Part shown: positions 7,782-14,326 of the stretch, in pieces | Position numbering within the stretch: position 1 is the first letter of the stretch | Layout: each line of letters begins with the position of its first letter | The notes under the pieces: generated by a model | The model's input: the letters and a program-made list of their open reading frames with translations, nothing else | Databases searched by the model: none | What the model was told of the DNA's origin: nothing | From: an uncultured Muribaculum sp. | GTDB lineage: Bacteria > Bacteroidota > Bacteroidia > Bacteroidales > Muribaculaceae | Direction: 5' to 3' | Length of the DNA stretch: 14,326 bases | NCBI GenBank assembly: GCA_910578785.1 | Contig: CAJTSJ010000040.1 | Coordinates: 7,837-22,162, forward strand | Translations under genes and position numbers: made by a program

Positions 7782-9485
7782 ATGGCTAATTTCTATAATG
7801 ACAACCCGGATCTAAAGCATCATCTGTCACATCCCTTGATGCAGAAGATTGTCGAACTTAAAGAGCGCAACTATACTGACGCAGAAAAGTTTGACTATGC
7901 CCCCTTCAATTTTGAAGATGCAATGGACAGCTACGACAAAGTACTTGACATTGTCGGGCAGATTAGCGGCGACACAATTGCAGTCAATGCCGAAGGTGTT
8001 GACCATGAAGGTCCCGTTTGTGCTAACGGTCGCGTGACTTACGCAAATCCGACCAAGGAGAATCTTGATGTCTGCCGTAAGGCCGGCCTCATGGGAATGG
8101 CTATGCCTCGCCGTTACGGAGGTTTGAACTTCCCCGTCACTCCGTATATAATGGCTGCGGATATTGTAAGCCGTGCCGATGCAAGTTTTGAGAACCTCTG
8201 GGGTCTGCAGGACTGCGCCGAAACCATCTATGAATTTGCCAATGAAGATCAGAAGATGCGTTTCATCAGCCGTGTGTGCAAAGGCGAGACCATGTCCATG
8301 GACTTGACCGAACCCGATGCCGGCAGCGACCTGCAGTCAGTAATGCTCAAGGCTACCGAACAGGCTGACGGAAGCTGGCGTCTTAACGGTGTGAAGCGAT
8401 TCATCACCAATGGCGACAGCGATATACACCTTGTACTTGCTCGTAGCGAAGACGGAACCAAGGACGGCCGTGGCCTATCGATGTTCATCTATGACAAGAA
8501 CGACGGCGGAGTCAACGTTCGCCGTATTGAGAACAAGATGGGTATTAAGGGCTCTCCGACATGCGAACTGGTTTACAAAAATGCAAAGGCAGAACTTTGC
8601 GGCTCACGCAAGTTGGGTCTTATCAAATACGTGATGGCTCTTATGAACGGTGCACGTCTCGGTATCGCGGCGCAGTCGGTAGGCATCTCTGAAGCCGCCT
8701 ATCGCGAAGCACTTGCCTACGCCAAGGACCGCAAGCAGTTCGGCAAGGCAATCATCGACTTCCCCGCCGTGTTTGAAATGCTTTCTGTCATGAAAGCCAA
8801 ACTTGACGCATCCCGTTCACTGCTCTATGAGACTTCCCGTTTCGTAGACATGTACAAGGCTTACGACGACATCGCCAAAGAGCGTTCTTTGACTCCCGAC
8901 GAACGTAAAGAGTCCAAGTATTACAGCAAGTTTGCAGATGCATGCACTCCTCTCGTAAAGGGTATCGGCAGTGAATATGCTAACCAGAACGCCTACGATT
9001 GCATCCAGATTCATGGTGGTTCTGGCTTTATGAAAGACTATGCTTGCGAACGCATCTACCGCGACGCCCGCATCACCTCCATTTATGAAGGAACAACCCA
9101 GCTTCAGGTAGTCGCCGCAATCCGCCACGTGACCACCGGAACATATCTGAATCTCATCAAGACTTATGAAGAAGCAGAAATAGCTGAAGCATATAAGCCA
9201 CTGAAAGAAGAATTGGTCAAGATGACTGCTCTTTATGCTGAGACAGTAGAAAAAGTAGTTGCCACCAAGGATTCAGAATACCTTGACTTTATGGCACGCC
9301 GTCTGGTAGAAATGGCCGGAAACATCATCATGAGCTATCTGCTCATACTTGATGCGTCTCGCAACGAGTCATTTGACCGCTCTGCACACGTATATTTCAA
9401 TCTGGCACAGGCCGAAGTAGCGAAGCACGCTGACTTCATAGCTAAGTTTACTCCTGCCCAGGTTGCCGATTACAAGCAGGCATAA
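7782..9485 (+). CDS. Acyl-CoA dehydrogenase, long form with C-terminal extension
   Basis: This FAD enzyme oxidises an acyl-CoA to the 2,3-enoyl-CoA, or runs in reverse, exchanging electrons with the EtfAB encoded just upstream. The 567 residues exceed the classic length of about 380; the surplus is an N-terminal helical extension (to about 80) and a C-terminal helical domain after about 450, as in the FadE5/AcdB-like group. Core motifs are MDLTEPDAGSD (173-183, FAD contact), FITNGD, IENKMGIKGSPTCEL, the RKQFGKAI helix and QIHGGSGFMKDY. SIYEGTTQLQ supplies Glu436, the probable catalytic base. Substrate chain length cannot be read from sequence; with no thiolase, hydratase or CoA-transferase nearby, a beta-oxidation role is not supported by context. 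A strong terminator follows 36 bases after the stop. Confidence 0.92.
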   Translation: MANFYNDNPDLKHHLSHPLMQKIVELKERNYTDAEKFDYAPFNFEDAMDSYDKVLDIVGQISGDTIAVNAEGVDHEGPVCANGRVTYANPTKENLDVCRKAGLMGMAMPRRYGGLNFPVTPYIMAADIVSRADASFENLWGLQDCAETIYEFANEDQKMRFISRVCKGETMSMDLTEPDAGSDLQSVMLKATEQADGSWRLNGVKRFITNGDSDIHLVLARSEDGTKDGRGLSMFIYDKNDGGVNVRRIENKMGIKGSPTCELVYKNAKAELCGSRKLGLIKYVMALMNGARLGIAAQSVGISEAAYREALAYAKDRKQFGKAIIDFPAVFEMLSVMKAKLDASRSLLYETSRFVDMYKAYDDIAKERSLTPDERKESKYYSKFADACTPLVKGIGSEYANQNAYDCIQIHGGSGFMKDYACERIYRDARITSIYEGTTQLQVVAAIRHVTTGTYLNLIKTYEEAEIAEAYKPLKEELVKMTALYAETVEKVVATKDSEYLDFMARRLVEMAGNIIMSYLLILDASRNESFDRSAHVYFNLAQAEVAKHADFIAKFTPAQVADYKQA

Positions 9486-9520
9486 CTTAGTGAAATAACA
9501 GACATTGCATACTTTTTTAT

Positions 9521-9557
9521 GGAAGGCGGATTTTAATATATCCGCCTTCCTTTTTTT
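9521..9557 (+). terminator. Rho-independent terminator of the etf-acd operon
   Basis: A perfect 11-bp stem pairs GGAAGGCGGAT (9521-9531) with ATCCGCCTTCC (9540-9550) around an 8-base AT-rich loop, followed at once by seven T (9551-9557). There is no U-tract in the opposite orientation, so it acts on the plus strand only. Confidence 0.92.
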
Positions 9558-9576
9558 ATTATTACAGAATTATATG

Positions 9577-9584
9577 TAAGTTTG
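9577..9584 (+). promoter_or_regulatory. Probable nadE promoter, -7 box TAAGTTTG
   Basis: The box matches TAnnTTTG exactly and lies 23 bases before the nadE ATG. No TTTG is present at -33; that position falls in the T-tract of the preceding terminator. The leader would be only about 15-20 bases. Confidence 0.55.
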
Positions 9585-9607
9585 CATATAAGTTTACTCA
9601 ATTCTCA

Positions 9608-11548
9608 ATGACTATGAACAATGGATTTATACGAGTTGCCGCTGTTGCTCCCGAAACAAGAGTAGCAGATGTAACGTTCAACGTCGAAGCAATAAAAAGG
9701 ATATCTACCGAACTTGCCTCCAAAGGTGTTCGGGCTGCCACATTTCCAGAGCTATGCATTTCTGGATATACTTGTGCCGATCTGCTGCATCAGAGCCTGC
9801 TTCTCGATTCTGTAGAATCGGGTCTCGATGCTTTGCGTGAGTTCTCCGCCGAATGCCCGGTAATGCTGGTTGTCGGTGCTCCTATCAGGCACAACAACTC
9901 CCTATACAATTGCTCGGTAATTATAGGCAACGGCGAATTCTATGGCGTAGTGCCTAAGACATATATACCCGACTACAACGAGTTTTATGAAAAAAGATGG
10001 TTTAATTCGCCATCCGACGCAGATACCATATCTGTAGTTGAAATCAGCAGTCAGTTCGTCAATTTCGGCACCAACTATCTGTTTGAATTAGACGGAGTGA
10101 GATTCGGCATTGAAGTGTGCGAAGACCTTTGGGTGACAATTCCCCCATCCTCCTATGCGTCATTGGCCGGAGCCGATATCATCCTTAACTTGTCAGCCTC
10201 AAACGATCTGATAGGCAAATACGCATATTTAAAATCGCTCATCAGCCAGCAGTCGGCACGTTGTATGGCGGGATATGTCTATGCGTCAGCGGGATTTGGA
10301 GAGTCAACTACCGACCTCGTATTTGACGGAAAAGCTATTATAGCCGAAAACGGCACGATTCTGGCCTCAAACAACCGTTGGACAAGGCACGAAAGCTATT
10401 CCATTGCAGATATAGACATTATGGCCATAAGGCGTGACAGAATGCACATCCGGTCGTTTGCTGACTGTCAGAAGCATATCGATTCGGCATACACTGTAGA
10501 GATTGTAGACATACCTGCCACGACAACAACTGATTCATCTTTGCTAAGGAATGTGACTCGACTGCCGTTCGTGCCGGCCGAAGGCCACCTGGTCGACGAA
10601 CGTTGCGAAGAGATAGTCAACATCCAGATTTCAGGACTGGCGCAACGTTTAAATGCCACTCACACCAAATCGCTGGTTATAGGCATTTCCGGAGGACTTG
10701 ACTCTACGCTTGCCCTGCTAGTCGCTACGCGTACGTTCGATGCGCTTGGGCTCGACCGTTGCGGTATTCTCGGAGTGACGATGCCCGGATTCGGAACCAC
10801 CGACCGTACCCACGACAATGCTGTCAGCCTGATGAACACGCTGGGGGTATCGTCACGTGAAATAAGCATCGTTCCCGCAGTCAACCAGCACTTCTCCGAT
10901 ATAGGCCACGACAATTCCGTCAAGGACGTTACATACGAAAATTCGCAAGCCCGAGAGCGTACGCAACTCCTGATGGACATCGCTAATCAAACCGGAGGAA
11001 TGGTGCTCGGCACAGGCGATTTGTCGGAACTGGCACTCGGCTGGGCCACTTACAACGGCGACCATATGTCAATGTACGGCGTGAATGCCGGAGTCCCCAA
11101 AACGTTGGTCAAATATCTGGTTAGATGGTTTGCTTCTAACACAACCAATGACGAGGAACGCCATACGCTACTTGACATCGTCGACACGCCAATAAGTCCC
11201 GAGCTGATTCCTGCAGAGAAGGATGGAACCATTAAACAGAAAACAGAAGATTTGGTCGGGTCCTACGAACTCCATGACTTTTTCCTCTACTATACGCTGC
11301 GCTACGGCTTTTCACCCAGACGCATATATCTTTTGGCAAGGAAAGCATTCGATGGAGTCTATGGCGAAGAAATCATAAAGCATTGGTTAAAAACTTTCTT
11401 CCGCCGGTTCTTCAACCAGCAGTTTAAACGTTCATGCATGCCCGACGGACCCAAGGTCGGAAGCGTATGCCTATCGCCACGAGGAGATTGGCGCATGCCC
11501 TCCGATGCATCGTCAGCCTTATGGATGAAAGAATGCGAAGAACTGTAG
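9608..11548 (+). CDS. nadE: Glutamine-dependent NAD+ synthetase
   Basis: The last step of NAD+ synthesis in the cytoplasm: nicotinate adenine dinucleotide, ATP and glutamine-derived ammonia give NAD+. The 646 residues join a nitrilase-type glutaminase (about 1-270) to a synthetase (about 320-646). The glutaminase triad is visible as Glu48 (FPELCISGY), Lys117 (VVPKTYIPDYNEF) and Cys171 (GIEVCEDLWV). The synthetase carries the ATP-pyrophosphatase loop SGGLDST (361-367), GTGDLSELALGWATYNGDH (from 468) and a conserved C-terminal TEDLVGSYELHDFF. The length matches the glutamine-dependent class, not the short ammonia-only NadE of about 275 residues. A second Met at residue 3 (9614) is an equally possible start. 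The gene stands alone between a terminator upstream and convergent mutS2 downstream. Confidence 0.96.
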   Translation: MTMNNGFIRVAAVAPETRVADVTFNVEAIKRISTELASKGVRAATFPELCISGYTCADLLHQSLLLDSVESGLDALREFSAECPVMLVVGAPIRHNNSLYNCSVIIGNGEFYGVVPKTYIPDYNEFYEKRWFNSPSDADTISVVEISSQFVNFGTNYLFELDGVRFGIEVCEDLWVTIPPSSYASLAGADIILNLSASNDLIGKYAYLKSLISQQSARCMAGYVYASAGFGESTTDLVFDGKAIIAENGTILASNNRWTRHESYSIADIDIMAIRRDRMHIRSFADCQKHIDSAYTVEIVDIPATTTTDSSLLRNVTRLPFVPAEGHLVDERCEEIVNIQISGLAQRLNATHTKSLVIGISGGLDSTLALLVATRTFDALGLDRCGILGVTMPGFGTTDRTHDNAVSLMNTLGVSSREISIVPAVNQHFSDIGHDNSVKDVTYENSQARERTQLLMDIANQTGGMVLGTGDLSELALGWATYNGDHMSMYGVNAGVPKTLVKYLVRWFASNTTNDEERHTLLDIVDTPISPELIPAEKDGTIKQKTEDLVGSYELHDFFLYYTLRYGFSPRRIYLLARKAFDGVYGEEIIKHWLKTFFRRFFNQQFKRSCMPDGPKVGSVCLSPRGDWRMPSDASSALWMKECEEL

Positions 11549-11557
11549 CCCTACGAC

Positions 11558-11567
11558 GCCTATAGGC
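11558..11567. other. 10-bp palindrome between convergent genes
   Basis: GCCTATAGGC is a perfect palindrome in the 25-bp gap between the nadE and mutS2 stop codons. There is no T-tract on either side, so it is not a convincing terminator; it may be chance. Confidence 0.35.
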
Positions 11568-11573
11568 AAAAGA

Positions 11574-14024
11574 TTATTCAAATTCTACCACGGTGATGCC
11601 TGCTCCTCCAAACTGGACATGCTCATCGTGGTATGATTTTATGCCTGGAACCGTGTCAAGATATTGACGAAGATATTGGCGCAAAGCCCCGGTACCGGTA
11701 CCATGCAGTATTCTCACACGCTTAGCGCTGAAGCGTATAGCGTCATCAATATAGTATGTCAGGGCCTGTACGGCTTCGTCGACTCTCATGCCTCTGACGT
11801 CAATCTCCTGGCTGAAGTTGAGCTGTCGCTCACGCTGACTGTCAGATGTTGCTCCGCCGATCACTATTGTTGCTCCGGGTTTAGCACCGGACGATGTGTT
11901 GGATATAGTCTTTTTCAGACGGTCAAGTTTAACCTGGGTCTTTAGCACTCCGAAAGCTACCGTCGCATTCTTACCCTGTATTTCAAGCACCTCGCCGACG
12001 GTGCCTTGTCCATCAAGACGCACATTGTCCCCAACGTTTATCGGTTCATTACCCAAAGCCTGGGATTTTTCAGATTTATGGCTCCTTTTAGGAGCTTTTT
12101 TCAATAAGGAATTCTCCTTGTTACGTCCTTCAAGAATGGCCCTCTTCTCTTCCTGAAGCCTCTTCCTCGCTTCAAGAGTACGTTCCTTATCGGCCTGAGC
12201 CACCTTTATTTCATGAATTGTGCGTTCAATGGTGGCATTACTGCTTTCAAGAATCTTTTTAGCCTCCTCTTTGGCCTCGTTGATTATCTCTCGACGTTTT
12301 TCCCTAAGCTGTTCGGCATCTTCTTCATATTGCGCCAGACGACTGTCAATCTTCTTTTCCTTCTGACGTATGGACATACGCTTATTCTCCCAATACCTCT
12401 TGTCTCGGGCTATGTCGAGCAGATACTTGTCCATATTTATATAATCGCTGCCTACTATAGATTCGGCATCGGCGATTATTGCTTCAGGAAGTCCGATCTT
12501 TCGTGCAATCTCAATGGCAAACGAACTTCCAGGATTGCCTATCGACAGTTTGAACATCGGGCGCATCAAATGCCTGTCGTAAAGCATCGAAGCATTTATC
12601 AAGCCTTCGGTATCTTCAGCAAAATGCTTCAGGTTCTGGAAATGGGTGGTTATAACTCCCCATATTCTTTTGTCATTCAACTGTTTTAATACGGCCTGTG
12701 CTATTGCACCTCCTATCTGAGGTTCCGTACCCCCGCCAAACTCATCAATAAGTATCAGGGTTGACGCACCTCCACGCTGTAAAAACAGCTTCATGTTTTT
12801 AAGATGAGAACTATATGTACTCAAATCATCTTCCAGAGACTGATCGTCGCCGATGTCGACAAATATGTCATCGAAAAGTCCCATGTGTGAGTTTTCATAC
12901 AGAGGCGGAAGCATACCGCACTGCATCATATACTGCACTATACCCACAGTCTTAAGGCACACAGACTTACCTCCCGCATTCGGTCCGGATATAATTGCAA
13001 TTCTATTTTCAGCCGACAGAGTAATATCAAGCGGTACAATCTCCTTCCCTTGTTTAAGAAGTGAATTTAACAATACCGGATGTACGGCATGATACCACTC
13101 CATCTCCGGTTTTGCTTCCAGTACAGGCATTCGGGCCTCTATCTCCTGGGCAAACGAAGCTTTGGCATTGATAAAATCCAATTCTCCCACCACATTAAGA
13201 CTGTCCAATATTTCCGGTATGTGCGGCCGAAGTTCGTCTGTCAAAGATATAAGTATTCTCGTCACTTCACGTCGCTCCTCCATCTGAAGCTCCCTGACGC
13301 GATTATTGGCTTCTACAATTTCCGCCGGTTCGATGTAAACGGTCTTACCAGAGGCCGATTCGTCATGTACAATACCATTAATACGACGTTTATTCATCGG
13401 TGCCACCGGTATGACCAAACGTCCGTCGCGCATCGACGGAGACACATCGGCATCGATATATCCAGCATCAACAGCCCTCGATATGACTCTGCGCATCATG
13501 CTGTTGATGGCACCCGAAGTTGACGACAATTGGCTTCTTATCTCCCTTAATTCCGGCGATGCATTGTCTTTGACATTGCCAAATCTGTCAAGCACTCGGT
13601 CAATGGCCCGCAATATCATCGGAAATGAACCTATATCGGAAACTATTCTATCAAGTTCAGGATATGGCGAAATTCCGCTGTCGCTTCTGCGCGACATAAA
13701 AAACTCGCTAACGTCCGTCATGACTGCAATCGCCTGACTAACGTGCATCATATCTTGCTGAGGGATAAATGTTCCTGATATCTTCGATGCAGAAAGTATC
13801 TGAGACACGTCGGCCACTCCACGCAACGGGAAGTCGTCGTCTGACGCATTTATGACCACCATTTCATTTGTGGCCGTCATTTTCCTCCTCACATCGTCGA
13901 AATCGGAAGAGAACACCATCAAATCGCAAAATTCCCTGCCGATGCTCGACATACACTTATCCTTCAGCCACTCTCGTATAGTGGTAAATCCTATCTTATG
14001 TTCAAAACTTTTCGGGTATATCAC
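11574..14024 (-). CDS. mutS2: MutS2 family ATPase/endonuclease with C-terminal Smr domain
   Basis: MutS2 proteins bind branched DNA and restrain recombination in some bacteria; in Bacillus the homologue also splits collided ribosomes. Which role applies here cannot be told. Residues counted from the GTG at 14024 (816 aa): N-terminal core and clamp helices (1 to about 300), ATPase with Walker A GPNAGGKS (347-354), Walker B LILIDE (423-428) and GGGTEP, and a MutS dimer segment with GNPGSSFA. A long charged coiled coil (about 515-635) follows, then a small beta domain (about 655-715) and a Smr domain with IDVRG (Asp742) and HGTGTGALR (His774). The mismatch-recognition domain of MutS is absent, as expected. 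A TTG at 14045 would add 7 residues, but the frame from VIYPKSFEHKIGF matches the MIYP-type N-terminus I recall for Bacteroides homologues, and a promoter-like box ends only 6 bp upstream of that TTG. Confidence 0.93.
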   Translation of the reverse strand: MIYPKSFEHKIGFTTIREWLKDKCMSSIGREFCDLMVFSSDFDDVRRKMTATNEMVVINASDDDFPLRGVADVSQILSASKISGTFIPQQDMMHVSQAIAVMTDVSEFFMSRRSDSGISPYPELDRIVSDIGSFPMILRAIDRVLDRFGNVKDNASPELREIRSQLSSTSGAINSMMRRVISRAVDAGYIDADVSPSMRDGRLVIPVAPMNKRRINGIVHDESASGKTVYIEPAEIVEANNRVRELQMEERREVTRILISLTDELRPHIPEILDSLNVVGELDFINAKASFAQEIEARMPVLEAKPEMEWYHAVHPVLLNSLLKQGKEIVPLDITLSAENRIAIISGPNAGGKSVCLKTVGIVQYMMQCGMLPPLYENSHMGLFDDIFVDIGDDQSLEDDLSTYSSHLKNMKLFLQRGGASTLILIDEFGGGTEPQIGGAIAQAVLKQLNDKRIWGVITTHFQNLKHFAEDTEGLINASMLYDRHLMRPMFKLSIGNPGSSFAIEIARKIGLPEAIIADAESIVGSDYINMDKYLLDIARDKRYWENKRMSIRQKEKKIDSRLAQYEEDAEQLREKRREIINEAKEEAKKILESSNATIERTIHEIKVAQADKERTLEARKRLQEEKRAILEGRNKENSLLKKAPKRSHKSEKSQALGNEPINVGDNVRLDGQGTVGEVLEIQGKNATVAFGVLKTQVKLDRLKKTISNTSSGAKPGATIVIGGATSDSQRERQLNFSQEIDVRGMRVDEAVQALTYYIDDAIRFSAKRVRILHGTGTGALRQYLRQYLDTVPGIKSYHDEHVQFGGAGITVVEFE

Positions 14025-14050
14025 AGCTTTTTTATTTGACGGCAAATTTA

Positions 14051-14058
14051 CAAAATAA
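14051..14058 (-). promoter_or_regulatory. Possible mutS2 promoter, -7-like box TTATTTTG
   Basis: On the minus strand this octamer matches TAnnTTTG at five of six defined positions. A TGTTG lies 21 bp upstream, near the -33 position. Transcription would start near 14044, about 20 bases before the preferred GTG start and on top of the alternative TTG. Confidence 0.35.
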
Positions 14059-14131
14059 TGCCCAATAATTATGCATCGTCAACAGCACAAAACATTTAAC
14101 AACCGCAAGCAATCATGCCACTATAGCAAAT

Positions 14132-14163
14132 TGCCACCATTCAACGCCCAAACGTGGCATTTT
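14132..14163. repeat. Inverted repeat TGCCAC / GTGGCA in the divergent intergenic region
   Basis: TGCCAC (14132-14137) pairs with GTGGCA (14154-14159) across 16 bases, followed by TTTT on the plus strand. A second direct TGCCAC copy sits at 14116-14121. It could be an operator for the divergent promoters or a weak hairpin. Nothing else is evident in 14060-14235, which is AT-rich and has no credible gene. Confidence 0.3.
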
Positions 14164-14237
14164 GTCGAACATTTGATGGCATTACGCATTTCTAGGTTAA
14201 AAATATGTTAAACAGGCAACAAAAATCTCCCATATAT

Positions 14238-14268
14238 TTTGCCTATTTAGCAGAAAGCCTTAACTTTG
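14238..14268 (+). promoter_or_regulatory. Strong promoter at the right edge
   Basis: TTTG (14238-14241) and TAACTTTG (14261-14268) are separated by 19 bp, matching the Bacteroidetes -33/-7 consensus in full. Transcription should start near 14275, just before a T-run and the ATG at 14282. Confidence 0.75.
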
Positions 14269-14281
14269 CACTGTGTTTTTC

Positions 14282-14326
14282 ATGGTATTAGATTTAAGGT
14301 TAACTAAGATTGGTTGTCGGGATGAC
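14282..14326 (+). other. Start of a short ORF or structured leader running off the window
   Basis: An ATG at 14282 opens a frame reading MVLDLRLTKIGCRDD to the window edge, about 7 bases after the predicted transcription start. The last 15 bases contain GTC GGGAT GAC, the apex of a hairpin whose outer GGTT would need AACC beyond the window. The string has the feel of a leader I associate with Bacteroidales genomes, possibly ahead of a regulated gene, but this is memory and not checked. It may be the beginning of a coding region, a leader peptide or non-coding RNA. Confidence 0.4.

Noticed and set aside
12213..12689. 158-residue open frame on the plus strand inside mutS2
   Set aside because: It is antisense to the coiled coil and ATPase end of MutS2, hydrophobic only because it is the complement of charged codons, and shows no family resemblance.

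Overview
The window looks like chromosomal DNA from a Bacteroidales bacterium, most likely a gut Muribaculaceae or Bacteroides relative. This rests on recognised protein families and on several copies of the Bacteroidetes promoter box TAnnTTTG (two with a TTTG about 20 bp upstream); Shine-Dalgarno sequences are absent or weak. The genus is a guess. Nearly all of the sequence is ordinary housekeeping DNA; I see no mobile element, CRISPR array, tRNA or rRNA.

Layout: (1) 1-414 is the 3' end of an unrecognised gene with an Arg/Gln/Glu-rich repeat, closed by a hairpin terminator. (2) 590-5726 is a two-gene purine unit: single-chain FGAM synthase purL, then a PurF-like phosphoribosyltransferase 25 bp downstream. 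(3) 5849-9485 is a three-gene flavoprotein operon, etfB-etfA-acyl-CoA dehydrogenase, with a perfect promoter before it and a strong terminator after it. (4) 9608-11548 is glutamine-dependent NAD+ synthetase nadE. (5) 11574-14024 on the minus strand is mutS2, convergent with nadE. (6) 14046-14326 is a divergent control region ending in a strong plus-strand promoter and the first 45 bases of an open reading frame or leader that runs off the window.

How the genes work together: PurL makes FGAM in step 4 of de novo purine synthesis, and its partner resembles the enzyme of step 1 (PRPP amidotransferase). That partner has lost every recognisable glutaminase active-site residue (the N-terminal Cys is Gly, and the Arg and Asn-Gly-Asn equivalents are replaced) while keeping the PRPP loop and all four presumed Fe-S cysteines. 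It is the most interesting item here. EtfB and EtfA should pass electrons to or from the long-form acyl-CoA dehydrogenase, and their motifs look like those of the bifurcating ETF class rather than the mitochondrial type. NadE and MutS2 are functionally separate. The second item worth following is the leader at the right edge.
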